DNA from: Bacteroidales bacterium
GTDB lineage: Bacteria; Bacteroidota; Bacteroidia; Bacteroidales; UBA932
Assembly: GCA_017549505.1 (NCBI GenBank)
Contig: JAFYUS010000060.1
Location: 1-46,873, forward strand
DNA: 46,873 nt
Direction: 5' to 3'
The translations under genes and the position numbers were made by a program. Of this stretch, positions 15,611-24,823 are shown piece by piece (position 1 is the stretch's first letter; each line of letters begins with the position of its first letter). Below the pieces are notes generated by a model. The model had not been told where the DNA came from. It saw only the letters and a program-made list of their open reading frames with translations, and did not search any database.

Positions 15611-16768
15611 ATGGAAAAGCATAATGTGTACCTGGCTTCAAAGCCTAGATACGAAATACTCGACGGCCTCCGTGGCGTTGCGGCAGTATTGGTAGTACTT
15701 TTCCATATCTTCGAGACATATTCAAAGGGACCCGCCTACCAGATAATCAACCATGGTTATCTGGCGGTGGATTTCTTTTTTGTGCTCTCCGGATTTGTGA
15801 TAGGATACGCCTATGATGACAGATGGGACAAGATGACGACATGGGGATTTTTCAAGAGACGTCTTGTACGTCTCCACCCTATGGTAATAATGGGTTCCGT
15901 GATTGGACTATGCTGTTATTTCTTCGGTCAGAACCCTAATTTTGGCCTTGAAGGCTATGCTCCTCTTTGGAAAATCCTTCTTGCTTTCTTGATGGGATGT
16001 CTCATGCTTCCTTGCGGCAAAGGCCTGGACGTACGTGGTTGGGGAGAGGTGAACCCTTTCAATGGCCCTTCATGGTCCCTGCAGTTTGAGTATATCGCAA
16101 ATATCCTTTATGCATTTGTCCTGAGAAGACTCCCTAAACTCGTACTTGCGATACTTACTGCGATCGCGGGATTCCTTACCTTGGACATATGCCTTGACTG
16201 GAATGTTTTCGGTCTTCTTACTGAGGCACATGCAGGAAGAATCTACACAGTGATCGGCGGCTGGAGTCTAAGCTCCCAGGAGTTATATGTCGGCTTTACA
16301 CGCCTTCTTTATCCATTCCTCAGCGGCTTGCTGATTTCACGTATCGGTAAGTTCATCAAGGTAAAGTGCGGATTCTGGTGGTGTTCTCTCCTCCTTGTAG
16401 TGATCTTCTCACTTCCATGCATCGGAGGACCGGACAACATCCTGAACGGTATTTACAACTCACTCGCCATCCTCGTCCTTTTCCCTGTAATTGTCATGAT
16501 GGGAGCAGGCAGCAGCATAATCGGGGAGAAGAGCACGAAAGTATGTTCTTTCCTTGGTGAGATTTCATACCCTCTCTATATCACACACTATCCGATCATG
16601 TACATGCAGATGAACTGGGCGTGGTCAAATCCTGATGCTCCGCTCTATGCACATGTGATAGTGGCGATATCTACAGTAGCTCTTTCAATCGGAATGGCTT
16701 ACGCATTCCTTAAGCTTTATGACCTTCCTGTACGTAAGTGGCTGACAGAAAAGTGGCTTAAGAAATAG
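15611..16768 (+). CDS. Acyltransferase family 3 (OafA/YrhL-type) membrane protein
   Basis: 385 residues with about ten hydrophobic segments. The N-terminus has the family signature: EILDGLRGVAAVLVVLFHIF (residues 16-35, with the conserved His), then GYLAVDFFFVLSGFVIGY and the FFKRRLVRLHP arginine cluster after the second helix. A late segment SYPLYITHYPIMY matches the last conserved motif of the family. Members transfer acyl groups, often acetyl, to sugars of O-antigen, exopolysaccharide or other envelope glycans. The gene starts 9 bp after carB, so it is probably co-transcribed, though no functional link to carbamoyl phosphate is known. Substrate cannot be told from sequence. Confidence 0.85.
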   Translation: MEKHNVYLASKPRYEILDGLRGVAAVLVVLFHIFETYSKGPAYQIINHGYLAVDFFFVLSGFVIGYAYDDRWDKMTTWGFFKRRLVRLHPMVIMGSVIGLCCYFFGQNPNFGLEGYAPLWKILLAFLMGCLMLPCGKGLDVRGWGEVNPFNGPSWSLQFEYIANILYAFVLRRLPKLVLAILTAIAGFLTLDICLDWNVFGLLTEAHAGRIYTVIGGWSLSSQELYVGFTRLLYPFLSGLLISRIGKFIKVKCGFWWCSLLLVVIFSLPCIGGPDNILNGIYNSLAILVLFPVIVMMGAGSSIIGEKSTKVCSFLGEISYPLYITHYPIMYMQMNWAWSNPDAPLYAHVIVAISTVALSIGMAYAFLKLYDLPVRKWLTEKWLKK

Positions 16769-16827
16769 CGAATCGGCATAGAAATTGACTTTTCTCGTGA
16801 CAGTGTAATTTTATAATTATTAGTGTT

Positions 16828-17358
16828 ATGAGAAAAGTCATTTTATTTATGTCAGTTGCAGTCATGATTGCTGCATTGGCAGGATGCAAAAGCAGCAATG
16901 CAGAGCAGCGTAAGGCGATGAACGAGCCGATGAAACAGGAGCGCGAGTTCATGGACCAGGCCATCCGACATCGCAGTCCCGACGTTATGAGGGTAGATGT
17001 CATCGACAGCACGGTCGTATTTACACATATCTATGATGGAATCGTTGATATAAAGGCATATACATATGATGGTGATGTATGCGTCGAAGCTGAAAGAGTA
17101 TATACATTCCCGACCCAGATGAGCGCTCTGCGCCACTATCGCGACGCCATAGAGAGGGCAGAGCTCTACGACGATGTGGAAATGTTCAACAATCAGGTCA
17201 GATACAAGCTCAAGGATACTCAGTACCAGCTTGAAACCAAGGACCACAACAAGCACCAGCTCAAAGCCAAATTTGACAAGCAGATTGCAGATGCAAAGGC
17301 TGACATGGCTCGTGAAAAAGCCAAGAGACATGAGCATCGCGACCATCACGAGAAGTAA
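16828..17358 (+). CDS. Small lipoprotein of unknown function
   Basis: 176 residues. A lipoprotein signal peptide is clear: MRKVILFMSVAVMIAALAGC, lipobox LAGC with Cys20, followed by KSSNAEQ without an Asp at +2. The mature part is charged, helical in its last 70 residues (TKDHNKHQLKAKFDKQIADA) and ends in a His/Lys/Glu-rich tail (KRHEHRDHHEK) that could bind metal or act as a flexible anchor. I do not recognise the family. A possible promoter lies upstream (TTG at 16785-16787 and TAATTTTA at 16806-16813, spacer 18). It faces the GH31 gene across a bidirectional terminator. Confidence 0.75.
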   Translation: MRKVILFMSVAVMIAALAGCKSSNAEQRKAMNEPMKQEREFMDQAIRHRSPDVMRVDVIDSTVVFTHIYDGIVDIKAYTYDGDVCVEAERVYTFPTQMSALRHYRDAIERAELYDDVEMFNNQVRYKLKDTQYQLETKDHNKHQLKAKFDKQIADAKADMAREKAKRHEHRDHHEK

Positions 17359-17374
17359 ATCCATACATATATAT

Positions 17375-17449
17375 ATCAGAATCCCCGCTGTGCGCGAGCG
17401 AAGCATTTCCCTATGCTTCTGCGTAGCGAGCCACAGCGGGGATTCTGAT
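17375..17449. terminator. Nested-hairpin bidirectional terminator
   Basis: Outer arms A-TCAGAATCCCCGCTGTG (17375-17392) and CACAGCGGGGATTCTGA-T (17432-17449) are perfectly complementary over 18 bp. Inside is a second stem, GAAGCAT (17400-17406) with ATGCTTC (17413-17419), loop TTCCCT. It lies between convergent genes (lipoprotein, plus; GH31, minus), with A/T-rich flanks on both sides. Confidence 0.8.
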
Positions 17450-17464
17450 TATTGAGACGCGACC

Positions 17465-19888
17465 TTATAGAGTCACTTCCTGACCGTTGTAATCAATAGT
17501 TATGATGTTGTTCTGGCCGACGATACGGACGTTGAACTTCCTGTTCTTGAGCATTCCCGGGAATTCTCCCTTTACTTCGCCTACAGTAAGTTTCTGCGCC
17601 TTGTCGTTCCACTTGAAGGTGATTGTCGAATACGCACCCTTCTCATAGTTGTAGTTGTCTCCTTCATCTTCATAAAGGACAAATTCAGCGTCAGCACCCG
17701 GATACACTACGATATCGAGGTTGTCCCACTTGCTCTCTTCAGCGTACATCATTACCGGAGCCATCGGAATAATGCTTCCGGCGCGTACGAACATAGGAAC
17801 TTCGTCGAACTTTGACTCGACAGTCACATCCTGACCTCCCTTGTACTTTGCCTCTGTCCAGAAGTAGTACCAGTCCGCACCGGCAGGAAGATAGCTGACA
17901 GCAGTCTTGCTCTTGCTGAAATCCACAGATTCAGCAAGCTTCTGTGCAACTTCATTCCTGTCCCATCCTGTCATTGCATTTGTCCTGATGACCTTCTCTT
18001 CAGTGTACTGAGGGTCAACTATAGGGGCAGCAAGAATGCTTCTTCCGAAAAGGAACTCGTCAGTCATGTCCCATGTCTTCTTGTCTGCAGCAAAATCATA
18101 TATGAGGGCTCTCATATAGCTCTCATCTTCAGATGTTACCTGCCATGCAGTGCTGTAGATGTAAGGAAGGAACTGATAACGGAGTCTGATGCTCTTTTCG
18201 ATTGCGTCGAATGCCGCATCACCTTTCTTACCAAACTGGTAGATCTCGCGTGGAGCGTCAGCTCCATGGCTTCGGAATACAGGACAGAAGAATGCATACT
18301 GCATCCAGCGCACATAAAGCTCCTGAAACTGCGGGTTCTTCGGTGCTGATCCGCCACCCATCGTATTGTAGCTGTTGCAGAAGAAACCTCCTATATCCGT
18401 ATTGAAGTTAGGACATCCTGTCATAGTGTAGTTAAGTCCTGCAGGTACCTGCTTGCGAAGCATTTCCCATGAAGAATTGACGTCTCCGCTCCAGAGACCT
18501 GCACCATATCTCTGCTGGCCTGCGAATGCGGAACGCGTCATGATGAATGCGCGCTTTTTGTCAGAATCCTTGCGAAGATTGTCGTATACACCGCTCACTG
18601 ATGCAAGAGGGAAAGCATTCCTGTATCTTCTCCATGTACCGTCTCCGGCAGAATGGTCATAATGTGAATCCTGAGCATTGAAGAAGTCCGGGTCAGTAGA
18701 GTCCATCCACCATGCGTCAATGTCGTAGTCTACGAGCCTCTTGAGGTTTTTCCAGTAGATCTCTCTTGCTTCCGGATGGAGGGCGTCATATACCCTTACC
18801 CCGCTAGGATAATCCATGCGAGGAGGCCAGAATGCGCTCAGACCGCTCTGAGGCCATGTCTGGAAATCATAGAGAAGGCCTTTGGCTTCAAGATCCCTGA
18901 ATGCCTGTGTCATAGGACCGAAACTTGCCCAGATGCTGATCATGATATGTGCATTGTTCCTATGTACCTCATCAACCATCCATTTTCCATTGACGTATGT
19001 CTCAGCAAGGAAGTCCATCGCATTCCATGTATAGTTGCTGCCCCAGTACTGCCAGTCCTGGATGATACCGTCGAGAGGAACGTTGTTCGCTCTGTGCCAT
19101 CTTACGACTTCCATAAGTTCGTCGACTGACTTGTATCGCTCACGGCACTGCCAATATCCGAATGTCCAGAGCGGGAACATCGGTACGTCACCGCTGAGGT
19201 TGCGGATCTGGGCATTCACACCGTCGGCAGAGCCGCCGTACATGAAGTAATAGTCGATGTCGTCGCCGACCTCGGCAGAGAATTTCATACCTTCTTCATT
19301 ATCGATGAACTGCGAACGTGAATAATTGTCCCAATATATGCCCCATCCCTTGATGGATTGGATCACATGCTGATAGTCCTGTGTATTGTTCTGTTCCATG
19401 TTCCAATGGGTGGAACCACGGTGGCTGAGCTTGCCGTCCTGGGTCACTCCGAGTCCGTATATCGGCTCGTCCTTGTCAAGCTGATAGACTATGTTTGTAC
19501 GAAAACTTCCTGCGTCCGGACCTTCCTTCCTTTCCTCGAAACTATATCCCTTTTCCTTCAGAAGGTTCTTTCCTTTAGTGAGGAACTGCACGAGTCCTGT
19601 CTTCTTGTCGATCTTTACAGTAAGGACCGGGCTTTTCAGGGTTACAGAAGATGCGTTTTCTGATTTCTGGATCTTCACATCCTGCGGCTGCATTGTAACG
19701 ACAAGGCTTTCTCTCGTATTACCTTGTTTTCCAGCCGGTACTTTGACGATCCTGACGATTTCAGGAGAGTAGAATGTCACTTTGGTGACTGCGTCTTGTG
19801 TCGTCACTTCTACAGGCGACACAGGTCCTGCCAATGCTTCGGCAATGAAAGCTGCAAGGCAGATGATGGTCATCAATGTATTTTTCAT
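17465..19888 (-). CDS. Glycoside hydrolase family 31 (alpha-glucosidase/alpha-xylosidase type), secreted
   Basis: 807 residues from the ATG at 19886-19888; the frame is open 39 codons further but this start gives a signal peptide, MKNTLMTIICLAAFIAEALAG. A galactose-mutarotase-like N-domain comes first (EPIYGLGVTQDGKLSHRG). Then follows the GH31 barrel: NVPLDGIIQDWQYWG, WWMDSTDPDFF (predicted nucleophile Asp of WMD) and RYGAGLWSGDVNSSWE (predicted acid/base Asp of SGD). C-terminal beta domains include the motif YVRWMQYAFFCPVFRSHG. GH31 enzymes retain configuration while cleaving alpha-linked glucose or xylose. Substrate cannot be decided. It is not flanked by SusC/SusD genes, so it is not in an obvious polysaccharide utilisation locus. 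Lies downstream of rho with a terminator between. Confidence 0.9.
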   Translation of the reverse strand: MKNTLMTIICLAAFIAEALAGPVSPVEVTTQDAVTKVTFYSPEIVRIVKVPAGKQGNTRESLVVTMQPQDVKIQKSENASSVTLKSPVLTVKIDKKTGLVQFLTKGKNLLKEKGYSFEERKEGPDAGSFRTNIVYQLDKDEPIYGLGVTQDGKLSHRGSTHWNMEQNNTQDYQHVIQSIKGWGIYWDNYSRSQFIDNEEGMKFSAEVGDDIDYYFMYGGSADGVNAQIRNLSGDVPMFPLWTFGYWQCRERYKSVDELMEVVRWHRANNVPLDGIIQDWQYWGSNYTWNAMDFLAETYVNGKWMVDEVHRNNAHIMISIWASFGPMTQAFRDLEAKGLLYDFQTWPQSGLSAFWPPRMDYPSGVRVYDALHPEAREIYWKNLKRLVDYDIDAWWMDSTDPDFFNAQDSHYDHSAGDGTWRRYRNAFPLASVSGVYDNLRKDSDKKRAFIMTRSAFAGQQRYGAGLWSGDVNSSWEMLRKQVPAGLNYTMTGCPNFNTDIGGFFCNSYNTMGGGSAPKNPQFQELYVRWMQYAFFCPVFRSHGADAPREIYQFGKKGDAAFDAIEKSIRLRYQFLPYIYSTAWQVTSEDESYMRALIYDFAADKKTWDMTDEFLFGRSILAAPIVDPQYTEEKVIRTNAMTGWDRNEVAQKLAESVDFSKSKTAVSYLPAGADWYYFWTEAKYKGGQDVTVESKFDEVPMFVRAGSIIPMAPVMMYAEESKWDNLDIVVYPGADAEFVLYEDEGDNYNYEKGAYSTITFKWNDKAQKLTVGEVKGEFPGMLKNRKFNVRIVGQNNIITIDYNGQEVTL

Positions 19889-19909
19889 GGTTTTAGTGTT
19901 ATATAAAAA

Positions 19910-19946
19910 CAAAATTACCCAATTTATTGGATAAATCGGGTAATTT
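19910..19946 (-). terminator. rho terminator with embedded GH31 -7 element
   Basis: AAATTACCC (19912-19920) and GGGTAATTT (19938-19946) are perfect 9-bp arms; inside, ATTTAT (19922-19927) pairs with ATAAAT (19931-19936) around TGG. It lies 19 bp beyond the rho stop. On the minus strand the distal arm continues as TAATTTTG (19910-19917), a consensus -7 element 21 bp before the GH31 start codon. A matching -33 TTTG was not seen. Confidence 0.6.
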
Positions 19947-19964
19947 GATGGAAATAATATCTTT

Positions 19965-21833
19965 TTACATGTCGTCCTTGTCCATGTTCTGGAGAAGTGC
20001 ATCATTGGTACCGTATTTCTGCATGCGGTTCTGGAGAAGTTCCATGGCTTCGATGCAGTTCATGTCAGCAAGGAACTTGCGCATGATCCAGATACGGTTT
20101 GCAAGGGCAGGGGAGTAGAGAAGGTCGTCTCGTCTTGTGCTTGACAGAGTAACGTCCACAGCCGGGAATATACGCTTGTTGGAAAGTCTTCTGTCGAGCT
20201 GGAGCTCCATGTTACCTGTTCCCTTGAATTCTTCGAAGATGACTTCATCCATCTTGGAACCGGTTTCTGTCAATGCAGTAGCAAGGATTGTGAGCGAACC
20301 ACCGTTCTCGATGTTACGGGCAGCTCCGAAAAATCTCTTAGGCTTGTGGAGTGCATTTGCATCGACACCGCCGGAAAGAACCTTTCCTGAAGCCGGCTGA
20401 ACTGTATTGTATGCACGTGCAAGGCGTGTTATCGAATCCAGAAGGATTACAACATCGTGTCCGCACTCAACCATTCTCTTTGCCTTCTCGAGTACCATGT
20501 TAGCAACCTTGACATGGCGCTCTGCTGGCTCGTCAAAGGTCGATGCAACGACTTCCGCCTTCACGCTGCGTGCCATATCTGTCACCTCCTCAGGACGTTC
20601 GTCGATAAGAAGGACGATCATGTAGACTTCCGGATGGTTGTCAGCGATTGCATTTGCAATTGACTTGAGGAGCATGGTCTTACCTGTCTTAGGCTGTGCC
20701 ACGATAAGTCCTCGCTGACCCTTACCGATAGGAGTGAACATGTCTACGATACGGCATGACATATCGTTGTGTCCGTTTCCGAGAAGGTTGAATTTTTCTT
20801 CAGGGAAAAGCGGGGTAAGGAAGTCGAATGGAATCCTGTCGCGGATAAATTCAGGGGTACGACCATTTATGAACTTGATGCGGACGAGAGGGAAGTACTT
20901 GTCGCCTGCCTTAGGTGGACGGATCTCGCCTGTCACTGTGTCACCAGTCTTGAGAGCGTGTTGCTTGATCTGATACTGTGATACATATACATCGTCAGGA
21001 GAGTTCAGGTAGTTGTAGTCAGACGAACGGAGGAATCCATAGCCGTCAGGCATGATTTCAAGGACTCCTGTAGCCTCTACGACGCCTTCAAATTCAGGAG
21101 CCTGTTCCTGTTGCTGACGCTGCTTTTCCTGGTGCTGCTGAGGCTGCTGATTCTGCTGGTTGTTGTTTCTGTTCTCCTTATTGTGACGATTCTGGCCATT
21201 ATTCTGGTTGTTGCCATTGTTGGCCTGATTGTTCTGGCGAACTTCAGCTACCTGTTCAACTACCTCTTTCGCTTCAATGACCTCTGCTTCAGGAGCGGCA
21301 GGCTGGGCAGTTACCTGATTCTGTGGCTGGCCGCCTTTCTGAATCCTGTTCCTTTTCTGCTTCGGCTTCCTAGCTTCTGCCTTTACTGTTTCTGCTGCGG
21401 CAGGTTCTTCCTTAGGAGCAGGTTCTGCCACTACTTCTGCTGGCTGCGGTTGTTGTGCCTGCTGCTCTTCTTTAACGTTGTTCTTCGGCTTGCGTCCACG
21501 TTTCTTAGGCTGCTGTGCCTTTGGCTCTGCAACTGCTTCTGCAGGCTCTTCTTCTACTGTTTCCTGCTTCTGTCCCTTCACCTCTGTCTTCTCTTCCTTT
21601 ACAGGCTTCTCAACAGGTTTCTCAGTCTTTGATTCGGACTTTCTAGGACGGCCTCTCTTAGGCTTGGCCGGCTTTTCAGGGGCATTGTGTGCATTATGCC
21701 TTGCTTCCTCATCAAGAATTGCATAGACAAGAGCGTCTTTGTCCATCTTCTTGAAACCTTTGATGTTGAGTTCTGAGGCGAGTGCATGGAGTTGCTCCAT
21801 ACCCATTTCTCTCAGTTCAAAAATCTTATGCAT
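19965..21833 (-). CDS. rho: Transcription termination factor Rho with long disordered N-terminal insert
   Basis: 622 residues against about 420 in E. coli. Residues 1-43 are the Rho N-terminal helical domain ([20 protein letters not shown]). Residues about 46-247 are low complexity: first Lys/Pro/Glu-rich with AT-hook-like KRGRPRK (59-65) and KKRGRKPK (110-117), then Asn/Gln-rich. The cold-shock RNA-binding domain (about 250-325) and the hexameric ATPase follow, with Walker A QPKTGKT (380-386), Walker [11 protein letters not shown] and R-loop [20 protein letters not shown]. Rho unwinds RNA from paused polymerase to end transcription. In Bacteroides thetaiotaomicron the disordered region of Rho was reported to drive condensates and support gut colonisation. 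Own promoter at 21897-21927. Confidence 0.97.
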   Translation of the reverse strand: MHKIFELREMGMEQLHALASELNIKGFKKMDKDALVYAILDEEARHNAHNAPEKPAKPKRGRPRKSESKTEKPVEKPVKEEKTEVKGQKQETVEEEPAEAVAEPKAQQPKKRGRKPKNNVKEEQQAQQPQPAEVVAEPAPKEEPAAAETVKAEARKPKQKRNRIQKGGQPQNQVTAQPAAPEAEVIEAKEVVEQVAEVRQNNQANNGNNQNNGQNRHNKENRNNNQQNQQPQQHQEKQRQQQEQAPEFEGVVEATGVLEIMPDGYGFLRSSDYNYLNSPDDVYVSQYQIKQHALKTGDTVTGEIRPPKAGDKYFPLVRIKFINGRTPEFIRDRIPFDFLTPLFPEEKFNLLGNGHNDMSCRIVDMFTPIGKGQRGLIVAQPKTGKTMLLKSIANAIADNHPEVYMIVLLIDERPEEVTDMARSVKAEVVASTFDEPAERHVKVANMVLEKAKRMVECGHDVVILLDSITRLARAYNTVQPASGKVLSGGVDANALHKPKRFFGAARNIENGGSLTILATALTETGSKMDEVIFEEFKGTGNMELQLDRRLSNKRIFPAVDVTLSSTRRDDLLYSPALANRIWIMRKFLADMNCIEAMELLQNRMQKYGTNDALLQNMDKDDM

Positions 21834-21896
21834 AAATAATATTAATAATGATTGATTTTTCAGTCATTGGGGATATCCTCATGACTCGGGGAGACA

Positions 21897-21927
21897 CAAA
21901 GATAGCAATAAAAAATCATAAGGACAA
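21897..21927 (-). promoter_or_regulatory. rho promoter
   Basis: On the minus strand TTG (21925-21927) precedes a 20-bp spacer and TATCTTTG (21897-21904), an exact TAnnTTTG. The predicted start leaves a leader of about 60 nt before the rho ATG at 21833. The leader contains GGATATCC (21871-21878), a short palindrome. Confidence 0.7.
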
Positions 21928-21945
21928 TTTTATCCTGAGATTTTA

Positions 21946-24720
21946 TCAATATGCATTATCCCAGAAGCTGCTGCTCTTCTTGAATCGCAAAAGGTCTGCC
22001 AAAGCTGCAGCATTTGCCTGAATTCTGAAACTCCATGACTGCCACTGTCCCGAAGGAATCCACGAAACATTGATGTTGAAGCAGTGAAGGTCGTATGTTC
22101 CTGTAAGCTGAGTAGTTGTCATTTTCATCGCCATGAGGTCGAATCCGGAGCTCATGTTCAACGACATGCGTGGAGTCAGCTTTACGTTTCCGCTGAGATT
22201 GACAGTCTGCGTGAAGTTGTTCTTGGTTATCTTCTGCCCGTTGGAGAACTGGTACGCCTTATTATAGCTGAAGCTGTAACTCATGTTCAGCGACCAAGGC
22301 ACGTTAGGATTCATGTAGTAGACCCATCCTCCAGGTATATATTCTCCTGTTATAGGGTGATAATATATTCTTTGATATGCAGCAGTAGCACCTGATCCCA
22401 TACCGCTTCCGTTGGTTCCGTCATTACCTTTCATCGTACCGTCTCCTGAGAGCGAATAAGAAAGGGACATGCTTGCGTTGGTAAGGCGCAGAAGACCTTG
22501 TCCTTCCTGTACCGCATATCTGTTGATCTTTCTACCTGACGGATTGTTCTTGTCGACAAGGATCGCATATGGATCGAAGTTCATGTTTGCACTGACACCG
22601 AGCTTGCCGAATACTGACGTGTTCATTGTGACTCCGACATTGTTCATCTTCAGAGAGTCAGCAAGGAAGTTGTAGCTTGTCGACAGGTTCAGGTTGTCGA
22701 TAAGCTTTATCTTCTTCGAACCGGTTCCTGTAGTATCCTTAAGGTCACGGACCTTTGCCTCAAAGTTGTTACCTAAAGACATGCTCATGCTGGCTGTCTT
22801 ACCTTTGCCCGGAACAGAACCAAGCTGTCCCTGATAGATATTGTAGTCCTGAGTCTTTATCTGTCCGTTCTTGTCTGTGTATGTCAAAGTTCTCCATCCG
22901 TTGAAATGCGTACCTTTCTCAGGACTGAACGATGCGGATATGGATGGTGACACGACGTGCCTGATGGCCTGGAGCTTTCTGTGCTTTCCGAAATTGAACA
23001 TACCGTATAGTCGCGTACTCATCGAGACGCTGCCGGAATATGTATGGGTAGCACCAAATGCGCCGAAGGCCTTTCCTTTCTCATCCTCGACCCTGCCTGT
23101 CTCAGGATTATATACCTTATGGTTTTCACGGAAGAACCAGCTCATACCGTACTGAACGCTAGGAGTTACGTTTATGTACTTGAATGCAGTGAAGTTCGGG
23201 AGACCGATCTGGAAGTTATGGTTCATACCGTTCTGGAACTTGTCCATGAAGCCTGGCTTACCGAATTCAGATGCCTTGAAGTTGATCTTGTTCTGCAGGG
23301 AAGTGTTGTATCCGAGAGAGAATTTTTCATACCATTTTTCCTTACCGATCCTTACCTTCTGCTTGAAAGGATAGAATCTGCTTACGGAGAAGGTCACGTT
23401 AGGGAGGGTGAACGAGTATGAACTGTCTCTAGAGTTCTGGTTGTGCAGGGCATTTATGGACAGGTTTATCTTACCGTTCCAGTTCTTCGAATACGAGATG
23501 GATGATGATATCTGGTTCTGCAATGCCTGCTGAACGTTGGTCGCGTTATATTTGCTGTTTGAAGGGCTGGAGAAGTTTACCGATGCAGAGAAGGTTGTTC
23601 CTGGTCTTGCCTTGGCATCCTGTGAGTGGTTCCACCTTACTGCGAAGTTTCGGGTCTGGAAGAAGTCCGAGCTACCTTTCTCTCCAGTCTGGTCATTCGA
23701 ATATGTAAGCGAGAAGCTACCGTTGAACTTGTAGTTTACCTTATATCTTGAGTTAAGGTCCACAGCCCATGATCCGAGGGTGTAGATGTCACCTGTTAGA
23801 GCGATGTCGAAGTAGTCTCCCAATACGAAGTACATACCGAGGTCTCTGAGGTAGAATCCACGGGACGCTTCCTCACCGAAGGTGGGGAAGAGGATACCCG
23901 TGGCCCTGTCGGGCCTCTTTGGAATGAATCCGAACGGAAGCACTATCGGGAGCATCGGCACTCCTTCGACGACCGGCCATGCCGGTCCGAAGACCGTCTT
24001 CTGAGACGGTTGGGTCATGACCTTGGCGGCAGAAAGGTGCAGGTAGTAGTGCGGTTCATCGCAGTCGCAGACAGTGTAGCGTCCATTGGTGATGTTTATG
24101 GACTTGTCAGGAAGCATCTTGATGTTCTTTCCGTGGAGAATACCATCCTGCTCCTGGGTCAGCATGTTTGTGATTCTGGCCTTCTGGGTATTGAAATTAT
24201 ACCTGACCTCTTCCATCGTATATGACTTCTGTCCTTCCTGCATCACAGGTTTGCCTTGGATTACGCCGTCCTTGTCCTTTGTGCCTCTGGCGTAAAGGAT
24301 GCCGGAATTGAGGTCATATTCCATATAGTCCGCGGTGAGCTTCATGTTTCCGTATGTGACCGATACATCACCATAGTAATATATGAGTCTCTTGCCGTTG
24401 CTGAAATCTTCGACAATGGAGTCCTTTGCTGTTGTGAATGCCGGGGCCTGAAGGGAACTCTTCCTGAGAAGGTTCACTGAATCGATAGCTGCGATCGAGT
24501 CTGCACGATGGGTCGAATCCATTACTGCGCGCAGCGAATCTGATATTACGGGTGCAGCAAGCGAGTCTGCCGGTAATTCTACGGCACCTCTGCCGACGCG
24601 CTTTGCGCGTCTGCTGTTCTGAGATGATGCAGTCAACGAGCCCAATGTAAGCATAAGCACCAGGGCAATGCATAATCTGGCTGTCAACCTTGCAGATATT
24701 ACCTTATTATATATAGTCAT
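21946..24720 (-). CDS. lptD: LPS-assembly outer membrane protein LptD
   Basis: 924 residues. A signal peptide opens the protein (hydrophobic ALVLMLTLGSLTASS near residues 19-33). Residues about 105-245 form the OstA/LptA-like jellyroll (YYYGDVSVTYGNMKLTADYM, then ITNGRYTVCDCDEPHYY). The rest is a large beta-barrel of alternating polar/aromatic strands (FGFIPKRPDRATGILFPTFG marks the family in Bacteroidota) and ends in an aromatic-rich strand region. LptD with LptE inserts lipopolysaccharide into the outer leaflet. Two cysteines close together (CDC) sit in the N-domain; whether they replace the disulfides of E. coli LptD is unknown. Divergent from the amidase gene with its own promoter. Confidence 0.9.
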   Translation of the reverse strand: MTIYNKVISARLTARLCIALVLMLTLGSLTASSQNSRRAKRVGRGAVELPADSLAAPVISDSLRAVMDSTHRADSIAAIDSVNLLRKSSLQAPAFTTAKDSIVEDFSNGKRLIYYYGDVSVTYGNMKLTADYMEYDLNSGILYARGTKDKDGVIQGKPVMQEGQKSYTMEEVRYNFNTQKARITNMLTQEQDGILHGKNIKMLPDKSINITNGRYTVCDCDEPHYYLHLSAAKVMTQPSQKTVFGPAWPVVEGVPMLPIVLPFGFIPKRPDRATGILFPTFGEEASRGFYLRDLGMYFVLGDYFDIALTGDIYTLGSWAVDLNSRYKVNYKFNGSFSLTYSNDQTGEKGSSDFFQTRNFAVRWNHSQDAKARPGTTFSASVNFSSPSNSKYNATNVQQALQNQISSSISYSKNWNGKINLSINALHNQNSRDSSYSFTLPNVTFSVSRFYPFKQKVRIGKEKWYEKFSLGYNTSLQNKINFKASEFGKPGFMDKFQNGMNHNFQIGLPNFTAFKYINVTPSVQYGMSWFFRENHKVYNPETGRVEDEKGKAFGAFGATHTYSGSVSMSTRLYGMFNFGKHRKLQAIRHVVSPSISASFSPEKGTHFNGWRTLTYTDKNGQIKTQDYNIYQGQLGSVPGKGKTASMSMSLGNNFEAKVRDLKDTTGTGSKKIKLIDNLNLSTSYNFLADSLKMNNVGVTMNTSVFGKLGVSANMNFDPYAILVDKNNPSGRKINRYAVQEGQGLLRLTNASMSLSYSLSGDGTMKGNDGTNGSGMGSGATAAYQRIYYHPITGEYIPGGWVYYMNPNVPWSLNMSYSFSYNKAYQFSNGQKITKNNFTQTVNLSGNVKLTPRMSLNMSSGFDLMAMKMTTTQLTGTYDLHCFNINVSWIPSGQWQSWSFRIQANAAALADLLRFKKSSSFWDNAY

Positions 24721-24763
24721 TAATTATAATCGGTTCTTTTATGTCCTTTTGCAATAAAAGTGT

Positions 24764-24810
24764 TATTTTTGCAACTCGCAAATTTAAGACTAATTTCATT
24801 CATTACCAAA
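24764..24810. promoter_or_regulatory. Divergent promoters for lptD and the amidase gene
   Basis: For lptD (minus): TTTG at 24807-24810, 20-bp spacer, TAAATTTG at 24779-24786, both exact. For the amidase (plus): TATTTTTG at 24764-24771, exact -7, though no TTTG at the right distance was found. Both envelope genes are thus expressed from a 103-bp shared region. Confidence 0.65.
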
Positions 24811-24823
24811 TTGGGATAAGGAT

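Noticed and set aside
18450-18475. Third copy of the GAAGCATTTCCC terminator core
   Set aside because: It lies in GH31 coding sequence without flanking inverted arms, so is likely chance.
21111-21632. Leu/Phe-rich plus-strand frame resembling a membrane protein
   Set aside because: It is the complement of the Lys/Glu/Gln-rich codons of the Rho insert, which automatically reads as hydrophobic.
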